Below are positions 17,546 through 26,774 of a DNA stretch of 64,000 nt, piece by piece; position 1 is the stretch's first letter; the number at the start of each line of letters is the position of its first letter. The stretch is from Paenibacillus vietnamensis (lineage in GTDB: Bacteria; Bacillota; Bacilli; Paenibacillales; Paenibacillaceae), in NCBI RefSeq assembly GCF_020169515.1, contig NZ_JAHMHW010000010.1, positions 62,001 through 126,000 of the forward strand, in the 5' to 3' direction. A program made the translations under genes and the position numbers. The notes beneath the pieces are model-generated. The model worked only from the letters and a program-made list of their open reading frames with translations, searched no databases and was not told where the DNA came from.

Positions 17546-17888
17546 ATACAATAACTCCCTTTGTATTGATGATTTAGTGATTATATGACTTATGACAATA
17601 AATATTTTAAGATATATGGATGCTATCTTTTCCATACATGGGCCGCTACTTGATCTGATTGCCTCTTGTTCCTTCCAATTTATTGCCTATATACCCCAAC
17701 AAAGTGTGGACCGCACTCCACATAAGTAAATTTTTACCATAGGAGGGATCCTTACTTTGCCAGCAAATTAATCCATAAAAAGATTCCATATACCGTTTGT
17801 AATGCGTTGCCACCCAGGATAAAAGCAAGCAGGCTCCGTCCTCACGGTAACGTCTAGGTCACAACCTCATCATTACACGTGGCATCCC
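17546..17888. other. gap with a doubtful 60-codon frame
   Basis: The minus strand has a 60-codon open frame at 17646-17828 whose C-terminal half (SAVHTLLGYIGNKLEGTRGN) looks protein-like, and an overlapping frame that reads FILGGNALQTVYGIFLW. Neither has a clear ribosome binding site. This may be a frame-shifted gene remnant; I cannot support an intact gene. Confidence 0.3.
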
Positions 17889-18569
17889 TTAAAAATTTAA
17901 AAAGTAATTATTCAATTTCATCTCAATCTGCTCCCGTAACCAAAGTTCAGTTCTCCATCTACGAGGGTGAGACCAATAACCTGATTTATCCTCGGCATAT
18001 AGCACATTCGGCAACGACCTGGACCAATTCTGAATATTTCTCTGCTTCTTTAAAAATAATTTTTTAACAAAACCCATAATAACAAATTGATCATTTCTTG
18101 CCTGAAGGAAACTATTAAATTCAGACTGACCATTCATCCAATGCTCATTCAAAATCTCTTGTTGTTGTATACACGACAATGCCAGTTCAGCTTGATGATG
18201 ATACTTTTCCGCGTCATCTCCCTTTGGCTGGACCACTGCCGACAAATTATAAATATCGATGCTTCCATTAAGCATGGATCCAGACGCACTTGCGGAGGAC
18301 TGCAGAGCTTGAATGATATTTTGCATGGTTACATCTGGATGTCCTTCCACTTCTAGCTCATCACTTCCGGTTCCATTACAAAAATCCATCCAAACGTGAT
18401 TAGAAGACTCAGGGGAAAAAGAACCAGGATTGCTCATAATAACCAATCCATGAGTTTGCTCTCCTGGTCCAAAAGTAATCTTTGTTTTCTTTCGTACAAA
18501 AACATAACCTAATGAGTCACAATAAACACGATGCATAACAGCAGTTACCTTTTGGTTATATTTCCTCAT
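17889..18569 (-). CDS. uncharacterised protein, possibly DUF1643/uracil-glycosylase-like fold
   Basis: A 226-residue soluble protein starting at an ATG 7 bases after AGGGGGAAG. Near residue 40 it has GEQTHGLVIMSNPGSFSP, which resembles the 'lvvmlNPS' strand-loop that opens DUF1643 proteins and corresponds to the active-site loop of the uracil-DNA-glycosylase fold. Around residue 105 IDIYNLSAVVQPKGDDAEKY follows the same plan as the second conserved DUF1643 block (xNLfxxxxxxP). The C-terminal third is rich in W and R and shows nothing I can name. The assignment is tentative. It is separated from the Zorya operon by a strong terminator, so it is probably transcribed alone. Confidence 0.5.
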   Translation of the reverse strand: MRKYNQKVTAVMHRVYCDSLGYVFVRKKTKITFGPGEQTHGLVIMSNPGSFSPESSNHVWMDFCNGTGSDELEVEGHPDVTMQNIIQALQSSASASGSMLNGSIDIYNLSAVVQPKGDDAEKYHHQAELALSCIQQQEILNEHWMNGQSEFNSFLQARNDQFVIMGFVKKLFLKKQRNIQNWSRSLPNVLYAEDKSGYWSHPRRWRTELWLREQIEMKLNNYFLNF

Positions 18570-18667
18570 CAACTATCTTCCCCCTGTTCAGAAGAATTGG
18601 ATAAATTCAGTATAGCACAGTGATCTGTTCAGCCGCTGTCAGGGAACGCACGTTCATAACAAAACAA

Positions 18668-18693
18668 AGACGACTATCAAGTAATAGCCGTCT
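18668..18693 (-). terminator. terminator of the Zorya operon
   Basis: AGACGACTAT (18668-18677) pairs with ATAGCCGTCT (18684-18693), one G-T, around a 6-base loop. On the minus strand it is followed by TTGTTTTGTT. It lies 67 bases after the stop of the Mrr-type nuclease gene. Confidence 0.85.
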
Positions 18694-18760
18694 GACATGA
18701 TGCGTATACTTCTTATGCTATTGAAAAGCTTCTTGCCCAAGAATGACCCATCTGCACTAC

Positions 18761-19744
18761 TTAAGAAGGTACATAAATTCTCTTCAGCGGAATCAAAGCT
18801 TGCTTATCTACAGGCATCTTATCGTACCATTCATTGATTAACTGAACTATTCCAGCTAAATCTAACAACTTGACTCCATTTTGCTGTGCCGAAGATCTTG
18901 CCGCGGCCGTAAATCCTCCAGTAGATACGAACAAGCAGCTAGCACCATGTGGATTTGCACCAATCAATTGTTGTACTTCAGGCCCTCCACTTGCGGCATG
19001 CCTGTGCTTTACTTGCACTTTGATTATTGGATTTTCAAAACCAAAAGCATCACGATGTGCCAGTACATCCACACCGCCGTCTGGACCTTTTGGACTCACT
19101 GTAACTTGGTATCCCATGGCTTGAAGTAAGCCTGCAATTAATTCTTGCATTTGCCAAGGATCGAGTTTATCAACTAAGTCCTCAATCATTGTCCTCGCCT
19201 GCTCTATGAACGATTCCGTATCATATTCATTAGCTCCATCAACCTGATCTATCTCTGGCTGGACAGGTGCCCCCGCCAATAAGCCTAGTAACTCTTGACC
19301 CCAATCATCAACACGGAAGACCGTTAATATACCCCCTAAAGAATTCTTTGCTCCCTGTGAGAGTAGATCGCGGGATATTCTTTTATGATCCCAGGCTACA
19401 GAAATTACATTAGGATAATAGGAATCAATTAAATCCGGACGATACTCAGGGGCTCTAGTAACCGTGCCCAACAGATATTCTCTTGTTTCTTTGGAATATG
19501 TAATTATTTTATCATTTACTTCAATCTCACTATAAAAGCGCCAGACTTGACTAGCCCAAGAAAGCCTTGTACCAGGTTTATTATCCGAATATACAATATG
19601 AGCTTTTTCAACAAGTTTTTCTTTAGTTTGGTACGATCTAGGGTTCCCTATTGCTGCCCATCCAATAGAAGCTACTTGTTTACTTTGCCATTGTGGTATC
19701 AGTTCATTGTTATCTCCAGCTCGCACCATCCACCATTTCATCAT
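18761..19744 (-). CDS. Mrr-type restriction endonuclease, fifth gene of the Zorya cassette
   Basis: A 327-residue nuclease. The start at 19744 has AAAGGAG at 8 bases; an ATG at 19750 is closer to the site. Residues 1-150 form a module of the kind often fused to Mrr nucleases (WWMVRAGDNNELI, SIGWAAIG, YLLGTVTRAPEYRPDL), perhaps a modified-base reader related to PUA/EVE-like folds; this is inference. Residues 185-320 are an Mrr_cat PD-(D/E)XK domain: GLLQAMGYQVTVSPKGPDGG with Asp226, then IKVQVKHR giving Q244-x-K246, then a C-terminal SCLFVSTGGFTAAARSSA. Only 21 bases separate this start from the zorD stop, so it belongs to the Zorya operon. Confidence 0.85.
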   Translation of the reverse strand: MMKWWMVRAGDNNELIPQWQSKQVASIGWAAIGNPRSYQTKEKLVEKAHIVYSDNKPGTRLSWASQVWRFYSEIEVNDKIITYSKETREYLLGTVTRAPEYRPDLIDSYYPNVISVAWDHKRISRDLLSQGAKNSLGGILTVFRVDDWGQELLGLLAGAPVQPEIDQVDGANEYDTESFIEQARTMIEDLVDKLDPWQMQELIAGLLQAMGYQVTVSPKGPDGGVDVLAHRDAFGFENPIIKVQVKHRHAASGGPEVQQLIGANPHGASCLFVSTGGFTAAARSSAQQNGVKLLDLAGIVQLINEWYDKMPVDKQALIPLKRIYVPS

Positions 19745-19765
19745 ATGCATGATCTCCTTTCTAGG

Positions 19766-22525
19766 CTATTCGAAAATACTCGCCATCACTTCAGTCTCCA
19801 CATCCAGCTTACGGCTGGATACGACAATAGAAGAAGCTAATTCCTGTTTTTCGCTTAGAATTCGATGGACGATCTGTTCAACCGTTCCCGATTTGAGTAT
19901 ATTGTCTTGATCGGTAACGATTGGATAATACACTTGCACGGGTCTTTCCTGTCCAATTCGGTACACACGATCGGTTGCTTGATTCTCAACAGCAGGATTC
20001 CACCAACGTGTATAGTGAATTACATGGTTTGCTGAAGTAATCGTGAGCCCCGTGCCTGCCGCTTTCGGAGACAAAATCATAACATCAAAACCAGGTTTTC
20101 TATTAAATTGGTCAACTACGCTTTGTCGACGTTCTGTCATACCGTTAATAATTGCCGGGTTAATATCGAACTGTTCGCGGATCGCATCTCTAAGGAGTTC
20201 CTGCATTTGACGCAATTCAGTAAATACGAGTACCTTTTCCCCTTTTTGCTGCACCTCTTTTATGATCTGCATTGTCTTATCCAGCTTCGGTACCGAATAA
20301 ACCGGTAACGTCTTATACTGCTCCAATACTAATCCGGGGTGAGAACACAGTTCGCGCAGCAGCTGAATGGCTTGAAGGCCGCTCATTTTTTTATTTTTCA
20401 CTTGAGATACAACTTCGGAATAGAGCTGTTTCTGCTCTTCACCCAATAGTACAGGCACTTCCATTGAAGTTTTCGAAGGGAGCTGTCCCGCCAATTCTTC
20501 GGACTTTGTCCTGCGTTTATAAACCATGGATATACGAGCAAGCAACCGTTGTTCGGTAATCTGGTCCCTCTCATCCGCTTCGAGCTTATCAATAAACTCC
20601 TTCTTAAAGTCGCTTAAGCTTCCTAACAGACCTGGTTGTACATAATCCAAAATAGACCATAATTCACTTAATCCATTTTCAACAGGTGTACCGGTAAGTG
20701 CCAGCCTGAACTTTGTATTCATCGCTTTAATGACTTTGCTCGCTGCAGTTGATGGATTTTTAATCGCCTGCGCTTCATCGCAAATAATGGATTGCCATTC
20801 TATCTGTCCGAATGCCAATTGATCTCTTACCAAAGTTTGATAGGTGGTAAGAGTAATACCGGTCTTTTTCAATACTTCCGGGTCCTTTACTCGTGAACTT
20901 CCCCCATGAACATAAATCTCTTTTGCCAGTGGTTTGGCAAACTTCTCGATTTCTCCGACCCAGTTTTCAATTAGCGTCTTAGGCACCACGACTAATGTTG
21001 GAGTCAACTTTCCGATTTGATGAAGATATGCTAGCAAAGAAACAACCTGAATCGTTTTTCCCAAGCCCATATCGTCAGCAAGCAGAGCTCCAAGATTACG
21101 ATAATGCAGTGATTTCATCCAAACATATCCGTCCTGCTGGAAGGGTTTTAAGGTTGCTTCGAATATAGCCGGAGGCACTTTATCCAGCACGCCCTGGTCA
21201 ACCATTTCCTGCCGCGCAGTTAAAATCGGCTGATTGAATTCCAATTGTCCGATATTCTCGAATATTTCTAGAACATAAGGGAGCTTAGTTACATCAATTC
21301 GAGACTCGTTACCCAGCGTTTGTCGCAACCGTTCAGCAGCTTCTGAGAAGGAACCGGTATTGGAGGGGATTTTAATCCATTGTCCATCCACTTGGAAATA
21401 CTCATTTTCCGAAGCCGATGATCCTAATAAAGATTGAAAATCTTCGGAAGAATAGGATTGTTGAATCTCACCTTCACCGTCTACTATGGAAATCCCTGTC
21501 TCCAATTCAAACCAGCCGCGCCCTTTATCCGAAGCATGCACATACGGCTGTGCTTTGTACACTCGTATACCTAACGCTTTAACACGCTCTCCAAAAAGAG
21601 ATAGATCAAGCCCTTCGACATCAGGAAGATAAGCTTCTGGATTCTCGGCAAAGCGCGGTATATCTTGTCCCTTGATAGGATCTATATTTCGAATTTCTTT
21701 GGCCTTCTTTATAATCTCTGGAGAAACGAATATTTTCCCGTGCTTAGGATCGCTGGCATACGCAAAACTTCCAGCGCTCATCTTTTCTAACAACTCTGCT
21801 GGGACTTCATCACCAGACAGATAGAGTGGATTTAAATCAATCTGTTCTCCGCTGTAATTGATCGTGATATCGAAGCCGTCTGCAAATTTATAATCTTGCT
21901 TTTCTAGATAGGCATCCATTGGAATATTCAACCGTCTAGCAGTAGAGCGTATCTCTGCCACGTACTGGAAAATGCGCTCTTTGTCCATCGCGGCGGGCGC
22001 TTGGTTGATTAATTGTTGAAGATGGTATTGTTCCGGTTGCATGAGAAGCCAATTACGGTCAGGAAGTCTTAACCATGGGCCACTTGATTGCGCCGTCCTT
22101 TCAAGATGCTCCCATCCCTCATATTGCTTTTTTAATACAAATTGAAAATGCGATGAACCTACAGCTCCTTCATGTCCTAAGATAAGATCGAGCTGTACAG
22201 GTTCAGTAACCTCCAATAGCTCCCTAATCTCTTTAGGAGCCTCGATCAGCTTCTCGTAAGGAAGCATATATCCTTGTTCAACTTCAACTAACCATTCCTC
22301 GAACCACATCGTTTCGATTAGTTCAAGCGTCTCAAGCGCTGGTTGCTGTCTTAGCTCTGCAACTGTCATATTAACAGGCAACGAAATTTGTTCGCTTTCT
22401 TGCCCACGAAAAATTCGAATCATGAGACCCTGCGCATGTTTTTCGAAAACCCACTGTACCGGGACATATGCAGATTGCTTGTTCTTGCTAGATATGCGAT
22501 TAAACCAATTCATGTTATTTCTCAC
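19766..22525 (-). CDS. zorD: Zorya type I SNF2-family helicase ZorD
   Basis: A 919-residue Swi2/Snf2 translocase. Residues 1-450 are the N-terminal region of ZorD-like proteins. The ATPase core follows: LLADDMGLGKTIQ (Walker A about 484-491), DEAQ at 583-586, LALTGTPVENGLSELWSI, then the second RecA lobe with KVLVFTELRQMQ, AAGTGLTITSANHVIHYTRWWNPAVENQATDRVYRIGQ. In Zorya the helicase acts on invading DNA after the ZorAB motor is triggered. As I recall, described ZorD proteins also carry an Mrr-like nuclease region; none is evident here after the helicase core, while a separate Mrr gene follows. The ATG overlaps the zorC stop by four bases. Confidence 0.88.
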   Translation of the reverse strand: MRNNMNWFNRISSKNKQSAYVPVQWVFEKHAQGLMIRIFRGQESEQISLPVNMTVAELRQQPALETLELIETMWFEEWLVEVEQGYMLPYEKLIEAPKEIRELLEVTEPVQLDLILGHEGAVGSSHFQFVLKKQYEGWEHLERTAQSSGPWLRLPDRNWLLMQPEQYHLQQLINQAPAAMDKERIFQYVAEIRSTARRLNIPMDAYLEKQDYKFADGFDITINYSGEQIDLNPLYLSGDEVPAELLEKMSAGSFAYASDPKHGKIFVSPEIIKKAKEIRNIDPIKGQDIPRFAENPEAYLPDVEGLDLSLFGERVKALGIRVYKAQPYVHASDKGRGWFELETGISIVDGEGEIQQSYSSEDFQSLLGSSASENEYFQVDGQWIKIPSNTGSFSEAAERLRQTLGNESRIDVTKLPYVLEIFENIGQLEFNQPILTARQEMVDQGVLDKVPPAIFEATLKPFQQDGYVWMKSLHYRNLGALLADDMGLGKTIQVVSLLAYLHQIGKLTPTLVVVPKTLIENWVGEIEKFAKPLAKEIYVHGGSSRVKDPEVLKKTGITLTTYQTLVRDQLAFGQIEWQSIICDEAQAIKNPSTAASKVIKAMNTKFRLALTGTPVENGLSELWSILDYVQPGLLGSLSDFKKEFIDKLEADERDQITEQRLLARISMVYKRRTKSEELAGQLPSKTSMEVPVLLGEEQKQLYSEVVSQVKNKKMSGLQAIQLLRELCSHPGLVLEQYKTLPVYSVPKLDKTMQIIKEVQQKGEKVLVFTELRQMQELLRDAIREQFDINPAIINGMTERRQSVVDQFNRKPGFDVMILSPKAAGTGLTITSANHVIHYTRWWNPAVENQATDRVYRIGQERPVQVYYPIVTDQDNILKSGTVEQIVHRILSEKQELASSIVVSSRKLDVETEVMASIFE

Positions 22526-23778
22526 TCCGAATAATCATAGTAGCCATCCAAATATTCTTGCATGTGGTGAGTGAATTTTGCAGTCCATGTTTCATACGGA
22601 CCTATATGACGGAGTCTATTAATAAATAAAGACTCTCCATTTCTAATCTTATCTGTAATTTTTAGTAGACTTTCTTTCACTCTGGTACTTTTTCCAGCAA
22701 ATTCAGTACCTGTAGTTTGACTTAATATAAATCGATCAAATCCACGCTTATGATAAAAGTAAGAGGCACCCATATCGCCAAACTCAACTACAACAAACTC
22801 ATTGAAATAAATAAAAGCAACTTTAGGATCATTCCTGCCTTTTAGTTGCACGACATTGCTAATGTAGTGAAAATATTTCTTCCAATACTCAAAACGGCGG
22901 TTAGTATCCCCTTCGAAGAATTTTTTTAATTCTATTTCAAGAAGCCATCTGTTTACTTCGTTAAAGGCTGATTCAGAGAGAAACGCCCAATCCGCCATTC
23001 TCTCTCTTGGGTCATGCAGCCGGATAATAGCCTGTTCCAATATTTTGGGATGAAAGTGTTCGTGGTCTCTGGCTTCAAGATAAATCTTAATTATATTCTG
23101 ATATTGATGCATCGGATAGCGATCAAGCAACTGGCAGATAAATGACTCACCATCACGCCGAATCACGTCATCCTTTTTAAGGCACTCACGAAGCATCTGA
23201 TACATAATAAAATCTTCAATCGGCGACTCCGACTTAATTTTTATCGTCTTTAATAATTGCTCTGTCTTCATATTTCCATCCATAAATAGATGAACTAATC
23301 CATGAGCAACGCCAGATTTATTGGTTAATGCATCTGTCAACCTCTTAATCATCGCATCATTATTTATACTTAAAAAATCAAATCGCTCGACAGCAAAAAA
23401 TCTTCTAAGCAAATCATGAACGAATATATTTTGATAGTCGTGCTGGAATATTCCCCAAACATAATTTCCAATCATTGAATTATAGCGATGACTGATCAGC
23501 AAGTTTATTTTTTTCTGCGTATCATTGGATTCCGTATTATGCGGGAATTGATAAAGGAGAACCATAATGTCTGTTTTTTTCAACTGTAGTGCCAATGCTT
23601 CGATTTCAGCTTCTGGTGTCCGGCGAATTAACTCCAACAGTTTTGGCAATCTCATTCCGCTAATCTGCGATGCGGTAAGCAAGTCGATATCTTCATAACG
23701 CTTCTGCACTTGTTTTCTTGCCTCGGACAACTTTTTAGGAGTAAAGGTGAAGTTAAAAATATAAGTATTATTGTCCAT
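22522..23778 (-). CDS. zorC: Zorya type I protein ZorC (EH_Signature domain)
   Basis: A 418-residue soluble, helix-rich protein. The C-terminal third has the EH_Signature pattern: RRFEYWKKYFHYISNVVQ, then AFIYFNEFVVVEFGDMGASYFYHKRGFDRF, which corresponds to the conserved 'W-x-x-Y ... vieFg-x-x-g-A-Y-x-Y' block. ZorC is one of the two cytosolic components of type I Zorya and is thought to handle DNA together with ZorD. It overlaps zorB by 11 bases and zorD by 4, so the four zor genes are tightly coupled. No catalytic motif is visible. The assignment rests on the motif and on gene order. Confidence 0.83.
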   Translation of the reverse strand: MDNNTYIFNFTFTPKKLSEARKQVQKRYEDIDLLTASQISGMRLPKLLELIRRTPEAEIEALALQLKKTDIMVLLYQFPHNTESNDTQKKINLLISHRYNSMIGNYVWGIFQHDYQNIFVHDLLRRFFAVERFDFLSINNDAMIKRLTDALTNKSGVAHGLVHLFMDGNMKTEQLLKTIKIKSESPIEDFIMYQMLRECLKKDDVIRRDGESFICQLLDRYPMHQYQNIIKIYLEARDHEHFHPKILEQAIIRLHDPRERMADWAFLSESAFNEVNRWLLEIELKKFFEGDTNRRFEYWKKYFHYISNVVQLKGRNDPKVAFIYFNEFVVVEFGDMGASYFYHKRGFDRFILSQTTGTEFAGKSTRVKESLLKITDKIRNGESLFINRLRHIGPYETWTAKFTHHMQEYLDGYYDYSE

Positions 23779-24547
23779 CTTTCACCATCAGCCCCTGAAG
23801 CTTCTCCAATAATTGCTCGTCCTTGAGACGAAACTTAAATTCAACTCGCCTCGATTTATCAAGATCCATTTTACCTTTATCGTCTAAAATTGGAACACTG
23901 AAGGACCTTCCGTTTGCAGTCACAACGGTTTTTAACTCCTCCTGATATTTGAATTTTGGAAATGAAGGATTAAATACCTGTTGTACAACGGACAATGCCC
24001 GATCTTGAGAGAGCTTCAGGTTATACAAATATCCTCCATCACTATCCGTATGCCCCTCCACAATGATTTGGGCAATTTCATCGCGAAATTGATCAGATAA
24101 TAAGATATCTATGTATCTTGGAATAAATTGAATAAGGTATTCATTTCCGTTGGCAGAGACTGTACTGCTTTTCTTATCAAAAAACACACCACCAGAAAAA
24201 CGAATGGCTCCCGTCTGCTGATCAATTTGCAAATCCAGGTTGGAGTCTTTGAAAGCAGCAACCAACTCTTGAATAATTTTGGACTTGACGCCAATAACGT
24301 CCTCTATTAGTTTATTCTTTTGACTTATCGCATCCTCTTTCTGCTTTATGGCTTCTGCCGTTTTCTCCATGGCTTCTTTCTGCTGCTCATAAGCATTCTG
24401 AGTATCATACATTGTCACCATGATAACTAATGCAAAAATAATTAGCAGTGCCGACATAAGATCCGTATATGAAATCCAGGAGCTCTCCTTCTCTTCCTCA
24501 TGCGCAGTTATTGAATGGCGTTTTAAATTACGAAAGCCTCGTGCCAC
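23768..24547 (-). CDS. zorB: Zorya motor protein ZorB (MotB/OmpA-like)
   Basis: A 259-residue bitopic membrane protein. Residues 24-45 form one helix, SYTDLMSALLIIFALVIMV, whose Asp29 corresponds to the ion-carrying Asp of MotB-type stator proteins. A charged coiled-coil of about 50 residues follows, then an OmpA-like peptidoglycan-binding domain with IIVEGHTDSDGG, NLKLSQDRALSVVQQVF and the closing RRVEFKFRL. With ZorA it forms the ion-driven motor that senses cell-wall disturbance by phage. The sequence before the helix (HSITAHEEEKESS) matches the cytosolic plug-like end of the family. It overlaps zorC. Confidence 0.9.
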   Translation of the reverse strand: MARGFRNLKRHSITAHEEEKESSWISYTDLMSALLIIFALVIMVTMYDTQNAYEQQKEAMEKTAEAIKQKEDAISQKNKLIEDVIGVKSKIIQELVAAFKDSNLDLQIDQQTGAIRFSGGVFFDKKSSTVSANGNEYLIQFIPRYIDILLSDQFRDEIAQIIVEGHTDSDGGYLYNLKLSQDRALSVVQQVFNPSFPKFKYQEELKTVVTANGRSFSVPILDDKGKMDLDKSRRVEFKFRLKDEQLLEKLQGLMVKDGQ

Positions 24548-24564
24548 CGCATATCTTCCTTTCT

Positions 24565-26433
24565 CTACATATTAGACGCGGCACGTTTGGCCTGCTTATT
24601 AATCTCCGTAACAGATAACTTAAGTTCCTGAATGACCTCCGGCAATTCGACTAATCCTTCACGCATAGAATCTACGCCTTTTGCCAATAGGTTTACGGAT
24701 TTCGTTAGCTCTTCGTCAAATTGCTCAAACGTCCTCATAACTCCGCGGTGCATATCATCTGCGAACTGATTCATAGAAGTACCTAGCTGTTTGTTCATTT
24801 TCGTCATAACATCGCTGTTCTCTTCCCACACAGTGGTCATTATTTGAACACGTTCGTCCATCGACTCTACTTGCCCAACAAGATCCTCTTGAATATGCTC
24901 AACTAATTGGTCCACTCGTGTACGTTCGTCTATCGTTTGCTCCAGCAAGTTGCTGACCCCGGCCTGCAGTTCAGTAAACAATGAAGCATTATTTTCAAAT
25001 CGGACAACCAATTGACCCAGCTCTATACCTGATTGCTTTGCTAGTGTTGCCTGTTCTGAGAGAGCTGATACCAGCAATTGCTGGCTTTCTGACATATCGG
25101 TCATCCTACGCAAGTTCTGTTCCAGATGAGATTGAACTTCGGCTTGTAGGTTAGATTGGGAGACGATTGTTTCAACATTTAATTGCAATCGACCCATGTG
25201 ATCATCAAAATGATTATGGAATACATTTCGTTCTACAATCATTCGATCAAGAAGATCCGTCACAGCAATTTGAAGCTCACTATTCTTCGAAGTAGTTTCA
25301 TTAAGCTGAGAAACCGTGCCTTCTAGCACTTTTTGATAATCCGTAATATTTTCCGTATAATGATGGATTTCTTCTGTTAGAACAGTCGTTTTCTCCACCA
25401 TCTCAGATTGATGCTTGGCAGACTGCTGCATCGAATCGACCAATGCACTCATCTCTTCATGAACACGCTTCTGCCATTCGACGGTCGCTTGAAGTGCCTC
25501 ACCTAGGTTTTTCATGTGCTCGCCCGTAATTTCATTTAAGGAGCTCATTACTTCAGCGGTGAGCTGTTTTACACCATCCATTTGATTGGCACTGGCGTTC
25601 GTAATCAACTCCCCCATTAACACCTGTGTTTGCTCTAAAGGAGGAAGAATTGACTGACTAAGTGCATCAGTAAAACCTGTCATCATTTGCGGAATTAATT
25701 GTTCGGACATAAAAACCTGGAAATCCTGCATGTGCTTCTCTTGATTTTGGAGCATACGAAACAGAACGGTGCTCTCTTCCTGAGTTGGAAACGCTTCGTC
25801 CATGTTTTGTCGTATGTTATGAAAAGTGTCTTGGAGTATTGGAAGGAACTTCTTTTTGTCAAAATACTGCCATAATCCTGACGAAGCTATTCCTGCCATA
25901 GAAGACATAAATTTAACTGTCATGCCGCTAAGGAGCAATCCTATACCACTTTTCATGGCCGCAGAATCTCCATTTGGATCTAAGCCCGATACGCCTGATG
26001 CAATCCCAAGAAATGTACCAAAAATGCCCATTGCAAGAAATAGTCCTGGAATTAAATCCGCAAGTTTGCGCCTGCCATACTTTTGAATAAAATTCTCCTC
26101 ATGAAAGTAATCGTACACGTCCGGAGTAATACTTACACCATTACGCTGATAGTCCATAAACTTTTTATAAAAGGTTCGCCAGCTAGGCTCCACGGATTTC
26201 ACGATGTATTCGTTATCTTGTTCCTTAATCCAATCATCCATGCTATTGAATCGATCTATCAAGCTTTCTACACTTTTTAACTTTTCTACTTGAGCTGTAA
26301 TAGTCTCTGATGCAACTTTAGCCTTACTGTATTTGGGATAGATTTTATAATAGTGAACACCACCAAATACCAACATTCCTGCAATATATGCAGCGTAAAA
26401 ATACCAAGTTGTAAAGAACGACACAAAACCCAT
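24565..26433 (-). CDS. zorA: Zorya motor protein ZorA (MotA/TolQ/ExbB-like)
   Basis: A 622-residue membrane protein. The start at 26433 is spaced about 10 bases from ACGGGGGA; the ATG at 26442 is too close to it. One helix lies at the N-terminus (WYFYAAYIAGMLVFGGVHYY); after a cytosolic segment come the MotA-family pore helices LIPGLFLAMGIFGTFLGIAS and SGIGLLLSGMTVKFMSSMAGIASS. The last 400 residues are a long coiled-coil of heptads, the ZorA 'tail' that carries the signal into the cytoplasm. The gene starts the Zorya operon; the pPIWI-RE terminator at 26531-26552 lies just upstream. Flagellar MotA is excluded by the tail and the neighbours. Confidence 0.9.
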   Translation of the reverse strand: MGFVSFFTTWYFYAAYIAGMLVFGGVHYYKIYPKYSKAKVASETITAQVEKLKSVESLIDRFNSMDDWIKEQDNEYIVKSVEPSWRTFYKKFMDYQRNGVSITPDVYDYFHEENFIQKYGRRKLADLIPGLFLAMGIFGTFLGIASGVSGLDPNGDSAAMKSGIGLLLSGMTVKFMSSMAGIASSGLWQYFDKKKFLPILQDTFHNIRQNMDEAFPTQEESTVLFRMLQNQEKHMQDFQVFMSEQLIPQMMTGFTDALSQSILPPLEQTQVLMGELITNASANQMDGVKQLTAEVMSSLNEITGEHMKNLGEALQATVEWQKRVHEEMSALVDSMQQSAKHQSEMVEKTTVLTEEIHHYTENITDYQKVLEGTVSQLNETTSKNSELQIAVTDLLDRMIVERNVFHNHFDDHMGRLQLNVETIVSQSNLQAEVQSHLEQNLRRMTDMSESQQLLVSALSEQATLAKQSGIELGQLVVRFENNASLFTELQAGVSNLLEQTIDERTRVDQLVEHIQEDLVGQVESMDERVQIMTTVWEENSDVMTKMNKQLGTSMNQFADDMHRGVMRTFEQFDEELTKSVNLLAKGVDSMREGLVELPEVIQELKLSVTEINKQAKRAASNM

Positions 26434-26530
26434 TCCATTCATTCCCCCGTAATGAAAATTATCCCTTCCTTGTCTTTCGACGCAGTATTAACTAATTCCT
26501 TTTTCCTATACTTTTGTCAGATAATTAAAA

Positions 26531-26552
26531 AGGTGCACATGACTGCGCACCT
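26531..26552 (-). terminator. terminator separating the pPIWI-RE operon from Zorya
   Basis: On the minus strand AGGTGCGCA pairs with TGTGCACCT (one G-T) around GTCA, followed by TTTTTAATT. It lies after the pPIWI-RE gene and the small broken frame, and 98 bases before the zorA start. Confidence 0.82.
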
Positions 26553-26567
26553 ACAAGCGATTTTTTA

Positions 26568-26736
26568 TTACATCGTATTTATCTCAATTGTATTTAATGA
26601 TGACGAGATGTCATTTAATTTATCACAGACATCACTTAGCGAATCATACAATCCATTGCCTTTTATACCATCTAGTTTATCGCAAACATCAGAAATTGAA
26701 TTATAAAGACCATTTCCCTTTAATTCTTAAGCACAT
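26568..26736 (-). pseudogene. small tandem-repeat protein gene with a +1 frameshift
   Basis: The minus strand encodes two copies of a unit of about 20 residues, GNGLYNSISDVCDKLDGIK then GNGLYDSLSDVCDKLNDIS, ending SSLNTIEINTM and TAA at 26568. This frame has no start codon and meets a stop at 26727. An ATG at 26736 opens the neighbouring frame as MCLRIKG and would join exactly at the repeat boundary if one base in the run GGGAAA (about 26712-26717) were absent. The second repeat copy lacks that extra base. It therefore looks like a small gene broken by a one-base insertion in a homopolymer, or a programmed shift. The repeat unit resembles small coiled proteins of unknown function. Confidence 0.5.
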
Positions 26737-26774
26737 TAATAGAATATACACTTTACGAAGGCAAAAATAAATAC

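Noticed and set aside
17646..17828. 60-codon minus-strand frame as a real gene
   Set aside because: No ribosome binding site and overlapping protein-like alternative frame; kept only as a note on the gap.
23768..26433. Flagellar stator MotA/MotB or TolQ/TolR
   Set aside because: The long coiled-coil tail of the first protein and the overlapping zorC and SNF2 genes fit only Zorya.
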